Below are positions 1 through 5,140 of a stretch of DNA of 5,602 bases, in pieces. The notes under the pieces are model-generated. The model did no database searches, was not told the origin of the DNA, and worked only from the letters and a program-made list of their open reading frames with translations. A program made the translations under genes and the position numbers. The stretch is from Planctomycetota bacterium (GTDB lineage: Bacteria > Planctomycetota > SZUA-567): NCBI GenBank assembly GCA_031270145.1, contig JAISYD010000369.1:1-5602 (forward strand). Direction: 5' to 3'. Numbering within the stretch: the first letter of the stretch is position 1; the number at the start of each line of letters is the position of its first letter.

Positions 1-192
1 GGCGGCGAAAAACGCCAGGCAGCCGCCCACCAGCCGCACGTATACGTCGGGACGCACCAGGAAGCCGCCGTTGCCGGTGCTCACCTTGCCCTGCACCACC
101 CGGTCGGTGAGGAGGATGAAAACCCCGAACGCCAGCAGCGCCAGGCCGATGATGAAATCATTCGTCGATTTCAGCAGTTTCGCTTTTTTCGT
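1..192 (-). CDS. TctB-like small membrane subunit of a tripartite tricarboxylate transporter, N-terminal part (runs off the left edge)
   Basis: Only the first 64 codons lie in the window. Reading on the minus strand from 192 gives a basic start (KKAKLLK), then DFIIGLALLAFGVFILL, a first membrane segment preceded by the DF-I-G-L pattern typical of TctB proteins. A loop containing GGFLVRPDVYVRLVGG follows, and then the start of a second hydrophobic segment. TctB is the small membrane subunit of TTT carriers, working with TctA and a TctC binding protein. The gene follows dctM after 111 nt on the same strand, so it is probably co-transcribed with the TRAP genes. The oddity is the start. A good ribosome-binding site (GGGGGAG) is followed 5 nt later by ACG, where ATG would be expected, and no ATG, GTG or TTG lies in frame nearby. 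CTG at 177 or 174 is a possible alternative. The family call is from the pattern of a short stretch and could be wrong. Confidence 0.6.
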
Positions 193-303
193 TTGTTCTC
201 CCCCCTGTCGGCGGCGGCAATCGGCTGAAACGCCTGGACGATTATAACCTAAATGTTTTCCGGCGGGGCATTTTTTTTTGCGGACCCCGCCGCCCTCCCC
301 GCC
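193..303 (-). other. dctM-tctB intergenic spacer with an 8-bp dyad enclosing an A9 tract
   Basis: Arms at 261-268 and 285-292 (CGGCGGGG and CCCCGCCG) form a perfect 8-bp inverted repeat with a 16-nt loop. On the minus strand the loop contains nine consecutive A. The stem is followed on the minus strand by GAAAACATTTAGG, not by a T-run, so it does not look like an intrinsic terminator for the operon. It may stabilise the 3' end of a processed dctM message or slow readthrough. Function is inference. Confidence 0.4.
241..246 (-). promoter_or_regulatory. possible -10 element for an internal promoter ahead of the TctB-like gene
   Basis: The minus strand reads TATAAT at 246-241, a perfect sigma70 -10 hexamer, about 50 nt upstream of the apparent TctB start. 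No convincing -35 lies 16-18 bp upstream and there is no extended -10 TG. It could be a weak internal promoter or chance. Confidence 0.25.
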
Positions 304-1602
304 TCAATTGCCCATGAGCAGGTTGGGTAGGAATAGGGAAAGCTCCGGCACGAAGGTTACGAGCAGCAGGGCTGTCGACATGATGCAGTAGAACGGCAGC
401 ATGGAACGGGTCAATTTTTCCACCCCGATGCCGGATATGGCGCTGCCGATGAACAGGGTGCCGCCCACCGGCGGGGTGATCAGCCCCATGCCCAGGTTGA
501 TGATGAGCAGTTGGCAGAACTGGATCGGATCCATGTTGAGATCCTTCACGATGGGCAGCAGGATCGGCGTGGTTATGAGGATGAGCGCCGCCATGTCCAT
601 GATCATGCCGCAAAAGATCAGCAGCAGATTGATGAGCAGCAGGATGACCACCCGGTTGGCGGTGATGGACAGCATGGTCCTCGACACGTACGCCGGCACA
701 TTCAGGTAGGCGATGAGCCAGCTGAAGCAGGCGGACGAGCCGGTGAGGATGAGAACGATGGAGATGGTCTTGAGCGCCTTGGCGAAGATGCCGTAGAGAT
801 CCCGGAATTTGATTTCCCGGTAGACGAACATCCCGACGAACAGGGCGTAGAACACCGACACGGCCGCCGCCTCGGTGGCGGTGAAAAAGCCGCCGATGAC
901 TCCGCCCACCACGATGAGGACGGCGGCGAGGCCGGGAAGCGACTCCCTGGCGCAGGCCAGCGCCAGCCGCATCCGGAAAGCGTCGCCCTTGGGGTAGTTG
1001 CGCTTGCAGGAGGCGTAATAGCTGTACAGCCCCAGGACCGCCGCCAGGAGCACGCCGGGCACGATGCCGCCCAGGAACAGCTTGGCGACCGAAACGTTGC
1101 CGGCCGCCAAGGCGAAAAGCACCATGTTGTGGCTGGGCGGGATCAGCATGCACTCCACCGAGCTGGCCATGGTGACCGAGGCGGCGAAGTCGGCGTCGTA
1201 GCCGTCTTTTTTCATCCGGGGGATCATCATGCCGCCGATGGCCGAGGTGCCGGCGGCGGATGAGCCGGATATGGCCCCGAAGAGCAGGCAGGCCACGATG
1301 TTGACTTGCGCCAGGCTCCCCCGGATCCAGCCTACCAGGGCCTGGGACAGACGGATCAGGCGGTCGGTGATGCCGCCCTGCATCATGATTTCGCCAGCCA
1401 GGATGAAGAAGGGCACCGCCATCAGCGAGTAGATGTTTATGCCCTTGACCAGGTTCTGGATGACGGTGGCGGCCGGCAGGCCGACATGGATGGAGGTGAC
1501 GATGGAGGCCAGCAGCACCGAGTAGGCGATATGTACGCCCATGGCCACCAGGACGAAGAAAACGCCCAGCAGGATGAATACGGCGTTAGGATTTGTCAGC
1601 AA
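304..1602 (-). CDS. dctM: TRAP transporter large permease (DctM family)
   Basis: 432 residues, the usual size for DctM, which is the large inner-membrane subunit that carries the substrate in sodium-driven TRAP systems. It is hydrophobic throughout. Hallmarks in order are an AVPFFILAGEIM segment (62-73), the GAISGSSAAGTSAIGG motif (109-124), IPPSHNMVLFALAAG (154-168), GGFFTATEAAAVSVFYAL (237-254) and, near the C-terminus, LGMGLITPPVGGTLFIGSA (370-388). The start is TTG at 1602-1600, with AGGAGAG just upstream. It overlaps the end of dctQ by 17 nt in a different frame, so translation of the two subunits is probably coupled. The gene is intact and ends in TGA at 306-304. The substrate cannot be read from this subunit. 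The family assignment is very secure. Confidence 0.96.
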   Translation of the reverse strand: MLTNPNAVFILLGVFFVLVAMGVHIAYSVLLASIVTSIHVGLPAATVIQNLVKGINIYSLMAVPFFILAGEIMMQGGITDRLIRLSQALVGWIRGSLAQVNIVACLLFGAISGSSAAGTSAIGGMMIPRMKKDGYDADFAASVTMASSVECMLIPPSHNMVLFALAAGNVSVAKLFLGGIVPGVLLAAVLGLYSYYASCKRNYPKGDAFRMRLALACARESLPGLAAVLIVVGGVIGGFFTATEAAAVSVFYALFVGMFVYREIKFRDLYGIFAKALKTISIVLILTGSSACFSWLIAYLNVPAYVSRTMLSITANRVVILLLINLLLIFCGMIMDMAALILITTPILLPIVKDLNMDPIQFCQLLIINLGMGLITPPVGGTLFIGSAISGIGVEKLTRSMLPFYCIMSTALLLVTFVPELSLFLPNLLMGN

Positions 1603-2056
1603 GGATCTCTCCTATCCTTTGGATCGCGGCAATCAGCATGAAGAGGGCCGAGATCGGCACCGCGCCGTACAGGTAGAGGTAGGATATCCCGGTGCCGGAC
1701 ATTTTGCCGCGGGCGACCACCTTCAGGAGATCCAGGCCGTAATAAAACATCAGGACGATGATGCCGAGCAGTATGAAGTGGACGATCGCCTCAAGAATGC
1801 GCAGCGTCTTTTTGGAAAGGAACATCTCCCACACCGTCACCCGGATGTGCCGGTTGTCCCAGATGGCCATGGAAGCGCTGAGGAGCGAGAACCACACCAT
1901 GCAAAACAACGCCACCTCCTCGCCCCAGCGGGGAGCGCTGTTCATGACGTAGCGCGCGAACACGACATAGCAGATCGTCGCCACCATGCCGAAAACGAAC
2001 AGCACGCTCAGCGCCTCGACGATTTTATAAAGTCCACGGGTGAATTTCTTAAGCAA
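1586..2056 (-). CDS. dctQ: TRAP transporter small permease (DctQ family)
   Basis: 156 residues with four hydrophobic segments at about 12-34, 47-66, 86-108 and 125-147, as expected for DctQ, the small inner-membrane subunit that partners DctM. Between the first two segments is the family signature W44-G-E-E, followed by a VALFCMVW stretch and the NRHIRVTVW motif (68-76), matching the conserved W-x-E-E and H-I-x-V patterns. The start is TTG at 2056-2054. A strong GGGGAGG ribosome-binding site (2071-2065) lies 8 nt upstream, and there is no early in-frame ATG. The stop TAA (1588-1586) lies inside the start of dctM. The 105-nt gap from dctP contains a strong hairpin, described separately, which may set the ratio of binding protein to membrane subunits. 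Confidence 0.95.
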   Translation of the reverse strand: MLKKFTRGLYKIVEALSVLFVFGMVATICYVVFARYVMNSAPRWGEEVALFCMVWFSLLSASMAIWDNRHIRVTVWEMFLSKKTLRILEAIVHFILLGIIVLMFYYGLDLLKVVARGKMSGTGISYLYLYGAVPISALFMLIAAIQRIGEILADKS

Positions 2057-2062
2057 TGGCGG

Positions 2063-2102
2063 CGCCTCCCCTGTTGCGGGAGGCGGCGGATCGCCGCCTC
2101 CC
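2063..2102 (-). promoter_or_regulatory. strong dctP-dctQ intercistronic hairpin with an alternative fold that masks the dctQ ribosome-binding site
   Basis: Positions 2078-2088 and 2092-2102 are perfect 11-bp inverted arms (GGGAGGCGGCG and its complement) around a 3-nt loop, giving a very GC-rich stem in the minus-strand RNA. It is not followed by a U-run in the transcript, so it is unlikely to be a terminator. Stems of this kind between a binding-protein gene and its permease genes commonly protect the upstream message. In addition, the arm at 2078-2085 can pair with 2063-2070, which includes the dctQ Shine-Dalgarno sequence, in an 8-bp stem with a 7-nt loop. The two folds share an arm and exclude each other. 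The pairing is seen directly; the regulatory role is inferred. Confidence 0.6.
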
Positions 2103-2161
2103 GGATCCTTTTTCAGGACGTTTCGATCTTGCCTCCGCTCGCGCTCGGAGCCGGGCGGGCC

Positions 2162-3154
2162 TCAATTCGCCTGGATTTTGGCGATGACGTCCTCGAAGCC
2201 GGCGCCGAATTTGGCGTAGAGCGGCCGCACGGCGTCGATCCAAGCCTGCTTGTCGGACGGGACGGTGAACTCGACCCCGCGGCTCTTGGCGACGTCCTGG
2301 GCCTCGACGTCGTTCTTGATGGCGAAGGCGTCGTAGGCGTGGCTGGCTTCGTCCCAGCAGTCGATGACGGCCCGCTGCCAGGCGGCGTCGAGCTTGTCCC
2401 AGTTGATTTTGGAGAACACCATCGGGCAGATGTTGAAGTTGTGCTGATCCAGAGCGATGTATTTGCAGACCTCGTCGAAGCGGTTGACGTTGAAGGTGTC
2501 GATGGTGTTTTCCGCTCCGTCCACCACTCCGGTCTGGAGGGAGGTGTAGACCTCGCCCATGGGTATGGGGGTGGCGGCGGCGCCGAAGGCCTCCATGGTG
2601 GCGAGGAATATTTCGCTCTCGGGGACGCGGATTTTAAGCCCCTTCATGTCGGCCAGGGTGGAGACCTTCTTGTTGCGGAGGAAGAGGTTGCGGGACGGCT
2701 CGATGATCCAGCCGATGGTTTTGAAGTTGATGTCGGCGTCATCGACATCCTTCAAGAACTTGGCGCCGATTTCGCCGTAGAGGATTTCCTGGGCGTATTC
2801 CTTGCTTTTGAACAGGTAGGGCAGCGAGAGCACCTTCATGCTGGTGACGCCGAAGTCGTACAGCACCGAGGCGTCGCAGCGGTAGACGTCGATGGCGCCC
2901 ATCTGCACCTGCTGCATCACGGTGGGGGCCGGCCCCATCATGGCGGCGGGGAAAATCTGCACCGTTATTTCGCCGTTGGTCCTTTTCGCGATCAGGTCGC
3001 CGAACAGCTTGATGTGCTGGACCACCGCGCTGGTTTCGGGCTGGCTGTCGGCGATCTTGATTACGTATTTGGCGGCGGCCGCGGCCCGGCCGCCGGCGGA
3101 CAGGACGCAGACCGCCAGAAGGCAAACAGCCAGGCGCGCACAGGTGCTTCTCAT
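2162..3154 (-). CDS. dctP: TRAP transporter periplasmic solute-binding protein (DctP family)
   Basis: 330 residues, the usual DctP size. I place the start at 3154: GGAGGAG lies 6 nt upstream, and the next in-frame ATG upstream (3169) would put that ribosome-binding site inside the gene. A Sec signal peptide follows (basic MRSTCAR, hydrophobic LAVCLLAVCVLSA, cleavage probably in the AAAAA run before KYVIK); there is no lipobox. Family features are GLKIRVPES (172-180), where R176 matches the conserved arginine that usually binds the substrate carboxylate, then GEVYTSLQTGVVDGAEN (200-216), ending in the conserved asparagine. The protein would capture a carboxylate in the periplasm and deliver it to DctQM. 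The conserved arginine suggests an organic acid; the exact ligand is not determinable. It is first in the operon. Confidence 0.95.
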   Translation of the reverse strand: MRSTCARLAVCLLAVCVLSAGGRAAAAAKYVIKIADSQPETSAVVQHIKLFGDLIAKRTNGEITVQIFPAAMMGPAPTVMQQVQMGAIDVYRCDASVLYDFGVTSMKVLSLPYLFKSKEYAQEILYGEIGAKFLKDVDDADINFKTIGWIIEPSRNLFLRNKKVSTLADMKGLKIRVPESEIFLATMEAFGAAATPIPMGEVYTSLQTGVVDGAENTIDTFNVNRFDEVCKYIALDQHNFNICPMVFSKINWDKLDAAWQRAVIDCWDEASHAYDAFAIKNDVEAQDVAKSRGVEFTVPSDKQAWIDAVRPLYAKFGAGFEDVIAKIQAN

Positions 3155-3155
3155 T

Positions 3156-3233
3156 TCAGTCTCCTCCATCTAGTTGAAAAATCCGGGCGCCCATGGAACG
3201 TCCGGCCTTGTTCCGGGATGCCCCGGAAATCAT
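3156..3233 (-). CDS. possible short upstream ORF in the dctP leader (25 codons)
   Basis: ATG at 3233-3231 opens a frame reading MISGASRNKAGRSMGARIF, then QLDGGD, and stops with TGA at 3158-3156, one nucleotide before the dctP ATG. Its last codons cover the dctP Shine-Dalgarno sequence, so its translation could couple to or interfere with dctP initiation. It has no clear ribosome-binding site of its own, and short open frames are expected by chance in GC-rich DNA, so this is a weak candidate. Confidence 0.2.
   Translation of the reverse strand: MISGASRNKAGRSMGARIFQLDGGD
3211..3228 (-). promoter_or_regulatory. hairpin in the dctP 5' leader
   Basis: TTCCGGG (3211-3217) and CCCGGAA (3222-3228) form a perfect 7-bp stem with a 4-nt loop, about 57 nt upstream of the dctP start and inside the predicted leader. 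There is no U-run after it on the minus strand, so it is not an intrinsic terminator. It may stabilise the message; no known riboswitch was recognised. Confidence 0.4.
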
Positions 3234-3334
3234 TCCGTCAACCTGTTTTTCGGCGCACTCCGGCCTGGGCAAGAGAAGGAATCATGACCGCGAGCCGGGG
3301 CCGGGACAAAAGCAAAGTGAATTCGTATGATGAT

Positions 3335-3371
3335 ATTGTAGGATGAATAAGAAAATTGTCAAGTTTTTTTT
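3335..3371 (-). promoter_or_regulatory. sigma70-type promoter of the dctPQM operon with upstream A-tract
   Basis: On the minus strand, TTGACA (3362-3357) is followed after 16 bp by TACAAT (3340-3335): a perfect -35 and a five-of-six -10. Eight A (3371-3364 on the minus strand) sit just upstream of the -35 and resemble an UP element. The whole stretch from about 3310 to 3420 is much more AT-rich than the rest of the window. Transcription should begin near 3328, giving a leader of about 170 nt before dctP. Confidence 0.75.
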
Positions 3372-3408
3372 CATTATGTTTTGTATTTTTAAGAAAAACC
3401 GATAATTC

Positions 3409-3418
3409 ATCATATGAT
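3409..3418. promoter_or_regulatory. 10-bp AT-rich palindrome upstream of the dctP promoter
   Basis: ATCATATGAT is a perfect palindrome about 47 bp upstream of the -35 element and just beyond the stop codon of the small minus-strand ORF. Its position would suit an activator site for the transport operon, but no regulator is encoded in the window and the motif is not one I can assign. Confidence 0.25.
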
Positions 3419-3432
3419 TATTGGGGCGCGGC

Positions 3433-3612
3433 TTATTTGTGGCGGCGGAGCGTTTTTTCGACCAAGTCGGGAGCAAGCGGCGGCAAGTTGCGTCTGGCCA
3501 GGTATTTGTTGCAGATTACAACCACCTCGTCCAGATCGTAATCCCGCAGGCGTTTGACTATTTCCAGCAAAAGGCTGTTGCTTCGCGACAAGCGGCGTTT
3601 GCGTTCGGCCAT
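3433..3612 (-). CDS. small basic hypothetical protein, 59 residues
   Basis: ATG at 3612-3610 to TAA at 3435-3433. The product begins MAERKRRLSRSNSLLLEIVK, continues through RLRDYDLDEVVVICNKYLAR and ends KTLRRHK. It has a basic N-terminus, a likely amphipathic helix (LLLEIVKRLRDYDLDEVVVICNKYL) and a basic tail, with no signal peptide or membrane segment. The upstream GGA is only a weak ribosome-binding site. The frame has no other plausible start because a stop lies close upstream. It is on the same strand as dctP, ends about 70 bp before the dctP promoter, and is divergent from the exported-protein gene to its right. I do not recognise a family. The coherent amino-acid pattern favours a real small gene, possibly nucleic-acid binding given its charge, but that is only a guess. 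Confidence 0.5.
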   Translation of the reverse strand: MAERKRRLSRSNSLLLEIVKRLRDYDLDEVVVICNKYLARRNLPPLAPDLVEKTLRRHK

Positions 3613-3830
3613 GTTATGTATCCATCATTCTTTCCGCGAAACAATTCTGTTATTTCCCCGTCCGGACGCAATGAAAATCTTTTCGGCCGGAAAACTTACG
3701 GCCCCGGTTCCCGGAGGCGCGGCATTTTTCCTGTGCCGGCCGGCGGCCGACGGTCGATAAGCCGGACAGGAACCCTGACGCCAGGTTTCCGTCCGCCCAG
3801 CGCCAAATGGCCGGCGGAGCGGATCGCGCA
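3613..3830. other. divergent intergenic region between the 59-codon ORF and the exported-protein gene
   Basis: This stretch should carry promoters for both flanking genes, but no clear -35/-10 pair was found for either. A perfect 10-bp palindrome CGTCCGGACG lies at 3659-3668, about 47 bp upstream of the minus-strand start, and GC-rich self-complementary stretches such as GCCGGCCGGC occur near 3735-3745. No remnant of a known gene was recognised. Confidence 0.3.
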
Positions 3831-4910
3831 ATGGAAAGACCGATGCCTGAACGCACCCTGGCCGTTATCGCCGCCCTGTTGCTGGTCGCCGCCTCGCCGG
3901 CCGGCGAGGAATACATGCCGCTCAATCCGGGCTGGCAGCGCGCCACCTCCCTTGACGCCGGGAGCGCCCCCCCCGCCCCGCAGAAAAATGTGGTGCGGCT
4001 GAAAATCCCCGGCGTCAAGCCGGCGGGCGAATCCCGCGCCCGCCTGGTCGAGACCGCCGCCTACGACGACGGCAGGCTGGATTTCAGCCAGGCCCGCCTG
4101 GAAACGCCAGAACTCGCCGGCTTGGCCGATGCGGCCATACCAGGACTGGTCACCCCGGAACAATTGGCCGTGGATCATTATCGCGCCCAGGGACGGACGC
4201 CGGAAACGCCCGATGATTCCAACCTCTGGATAACCCCGTTCCCGGACATCGTCGGACATGATTTTCCGGATTGGGGCAATCCGGCCCGGCCGGGCTTGCC
4301 GATTCCGGAATTGCCGGGATCGGCCGCCGCCCCGGCCAATCCCGCCGGATATGCCGCCCCGCCGTCAGCCGATCTTGCCGGGACGGCGCCGGCTCTTCCA
4401 GAACAACAACCGGCGGAAGCGCAATCGCTCCGTCCGCCAGGCGCCCCGTCGGGAACATCTTCCAGTTTGCGTCCGCCGGGCATTCCGGAGCGGCCGACCG
4501 GAACCGGCCGACCTGGCTCCGGCGATTGGCCGGCCCGGCTCCGGGATGGTTTTTCCGGAATTGAGTCGGCCGCCCGGGACGGAGTTCCGCCACCGGATTT
4601 AGAGGTTGGCTTCCGGCCGGACGAAAGCCAGGCCGATTATTTCCGCCAGGCCGAAAACCTTAAACCGGCGCAATTCCCGGATTACATCGAGCCCATCCGC
4701 TGGCCCGAGCCGTTGCCGGCCGGGACGGCCGGCTTCCCGCCGGCGCCCCCGCCGCCAACTCCCGCCATCCCGACCTGGTCCGACCAAACCGGGGCGCGCG
4801 CCGTCCAGCCGGCCCGCATCCGCTCCAGACGGGCGAAAGCCATCGGCATCACCCCGATCCGCGAATTGCGCGACGCGCTGCAACCCATACGGCGGGCCGC
4901 CGCCCGCTGA
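3831..4910 (+). CDS. proline-rich exported protein of unknown function
   Basis: About 359 residues. The N-terminus MERPMPER, the hydrophobic stretch TLAVIAALLLVAA and SPA before GEEY look like a Sec signal peptide with cleavage near residue 24; there is no lipobox cysteine. The start could be ATG at 3831 (GGAG and GGA upstream) or ATG at 3843 (GGA upstream); both keep the signal peptide. The mature protein is rich in Pro, Ala and Gly and looks largely unstructured, with SLRPPG twice, 13 residues apart (4425-4442 and 4464-4481), a PPAPPPPTPAIP run near the C-terminus, and a strongly basic tail (IRSRRAKAIGITPIRELRD, ending IRRAAAR). No enzymatic motif is visible. It could be a periplasmic or envelope-spanning protein. 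Its TGA stop is followed in the same frame by an hsdM remnant, so its true C-terminus may have been altered by the deletion there. I do not recognise the family. Confidence 0.6.
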   Translation: MERPMPERTLAVIAALLLVAASPAGEEYMPLNPGWQRATSLDAGSAPPAPQKNVVRLKIPGVKPAGESRARLVETAAYDDGRLDFSQARLETPELAGLADAAIPGLVTPEQLAVDHYRAQGRTPETPDDSNLWITPFPDIVGHDFPDWGNPARPGLPIPELPGSAAAPANPAGYAAPPSADLAGTAPALPEQQPAEAQSLRPPGAPSGTSSSLRPPGIPERPTGTGRPGSGDWPARLRDGFSGIESAARDGVPPPDLEVGFRPDESQADYFRQAENLKPAQFPDYIEPIRWPEPLPAGTAGFPPAPPPPTPAIPTWSDQTGARAVQPARIRSRRAKAIGITPIRELRDALQPIRRAAAR

Positions 4911-5018
4911 TCGCGAATCCAGCCCTATAAGGGCCGTGTCTTCAACCCGTGCCGCGGCTCGGGCGGCATGTTCGTCCAGGCCGACATGGTGGACTGCATC
5001 ATCGCCTTGCCGGGACAT
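4911..5018 (+). pseudogene. hsdM: remnant of a type I restriction-modification DNA methyltransferase gene (hsdM), internally deleted
   Basis: Directly after the preceding stop and in the same frame, the translation reads IQPYKGRVFNPCRGSGGMFV, then Q (4917-4979). This matches the S-adenosylmethionine-binding motif I region of HsdM, typically PYKGRVYDPxCGSGGMFVQ. The next codons read ADMVDCIIALPG (4980-5015), matching the family's DMVDCxxALPGQ segment. In intact HsdM that segment lies roughly 200 residues downstream of motif I, past the catalytic NPPF motif. So about 600 bp, including the catalytic motif, is missing in frame. The rest of the gene is absent on both sides. Motif I is also altered: the usual D is N and a residue before GSGG is R. 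The frame stays open to TGA at about 5084, but after PGH it no longer resembles HsdM. No hsdR or hsdS was seen. The fragment is certainly non-functional. Confidence 0.82.
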
Positions 5019-5140
5019 GCCCCAGCCGGCAAGCGGCCAGCCGCGATCGAGAAACGTCTTGGAAAAGAACGCGCCTATCACTGAAATGCCGATGCCTTGC
5101 AGAAAGAGCACGGTTCCTTCCGGCCAGATGAACGCGACGA
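5019..5140. other. unassigned sequence between two gene remnants
   Basis: About 120 bp separates the hsdM and ald fragments. The minus strand is open here and reads a membrane-like stretch, RIVAFIWPEGTVLFLQGIG then ISVIGAFFS, which could be a scrap of a third gene or a shadow. Nothing was identified with confidence. Confidence 0.3.

Noticed and set aside
242..1153. 303-codon minus-strand open frame
   Set aside because: It overlaps dctM in another frame, is extremely rich in Arg, His, Pro and Gly, and has no family features. It is a shadow of dctM.
511..1263. 250-codon plus-strand open frame opposite dctM
   Set aside because: Composition is dominated by Asp, Glu, Gly and His, as expected for the complement of hydrophobic GC-rich codons; no motif.
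2078..2121. Hairpin followed by CCTTTTTC read as a plus-strand terminator
   Set aside because: The T-run is separated from the stem by several bases and no plus-strand gene ends nearby; the hairpin makes more sense in the minus-strand operon transcript.
3155..3169. Upstream ATG at 3169 as the dctP start
   Set aside because: It would place the GGAGGAG ribosome-binding site inside the gene and put acidic residues in front of the signal peptide; ATG at 3154 fits better.
1541..3346. 601-codon plus-strand open frame
   Set aside because: It lies antisense to dctQ and dctP, is rich in His, Asp, Gly and Glu with no recognisable domain, and is explained as the mirror of GC-rich codons in the real genes.
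3376..3432. AT-rich sequence after the 59-codon ORF as an intrinsic terminator
   Set aside because: A T-run follows on the minus strand, but the only available stem is short and AT-rich, too weak to call.
4892..4907. GCGGG/CCCGC stem at the end of the exported-protein gene as a terminator
   Set aside because: It is only 5 bp, lies within the coding region and has no T-run after it.
4599..5111. 170-codon minus-strand open frame
   Set aside because: Most of it is antisense to the exported-protein gene and the hsdM relic. Only the 5019-5140 part looked membrane-like and is listed as a weak finding.
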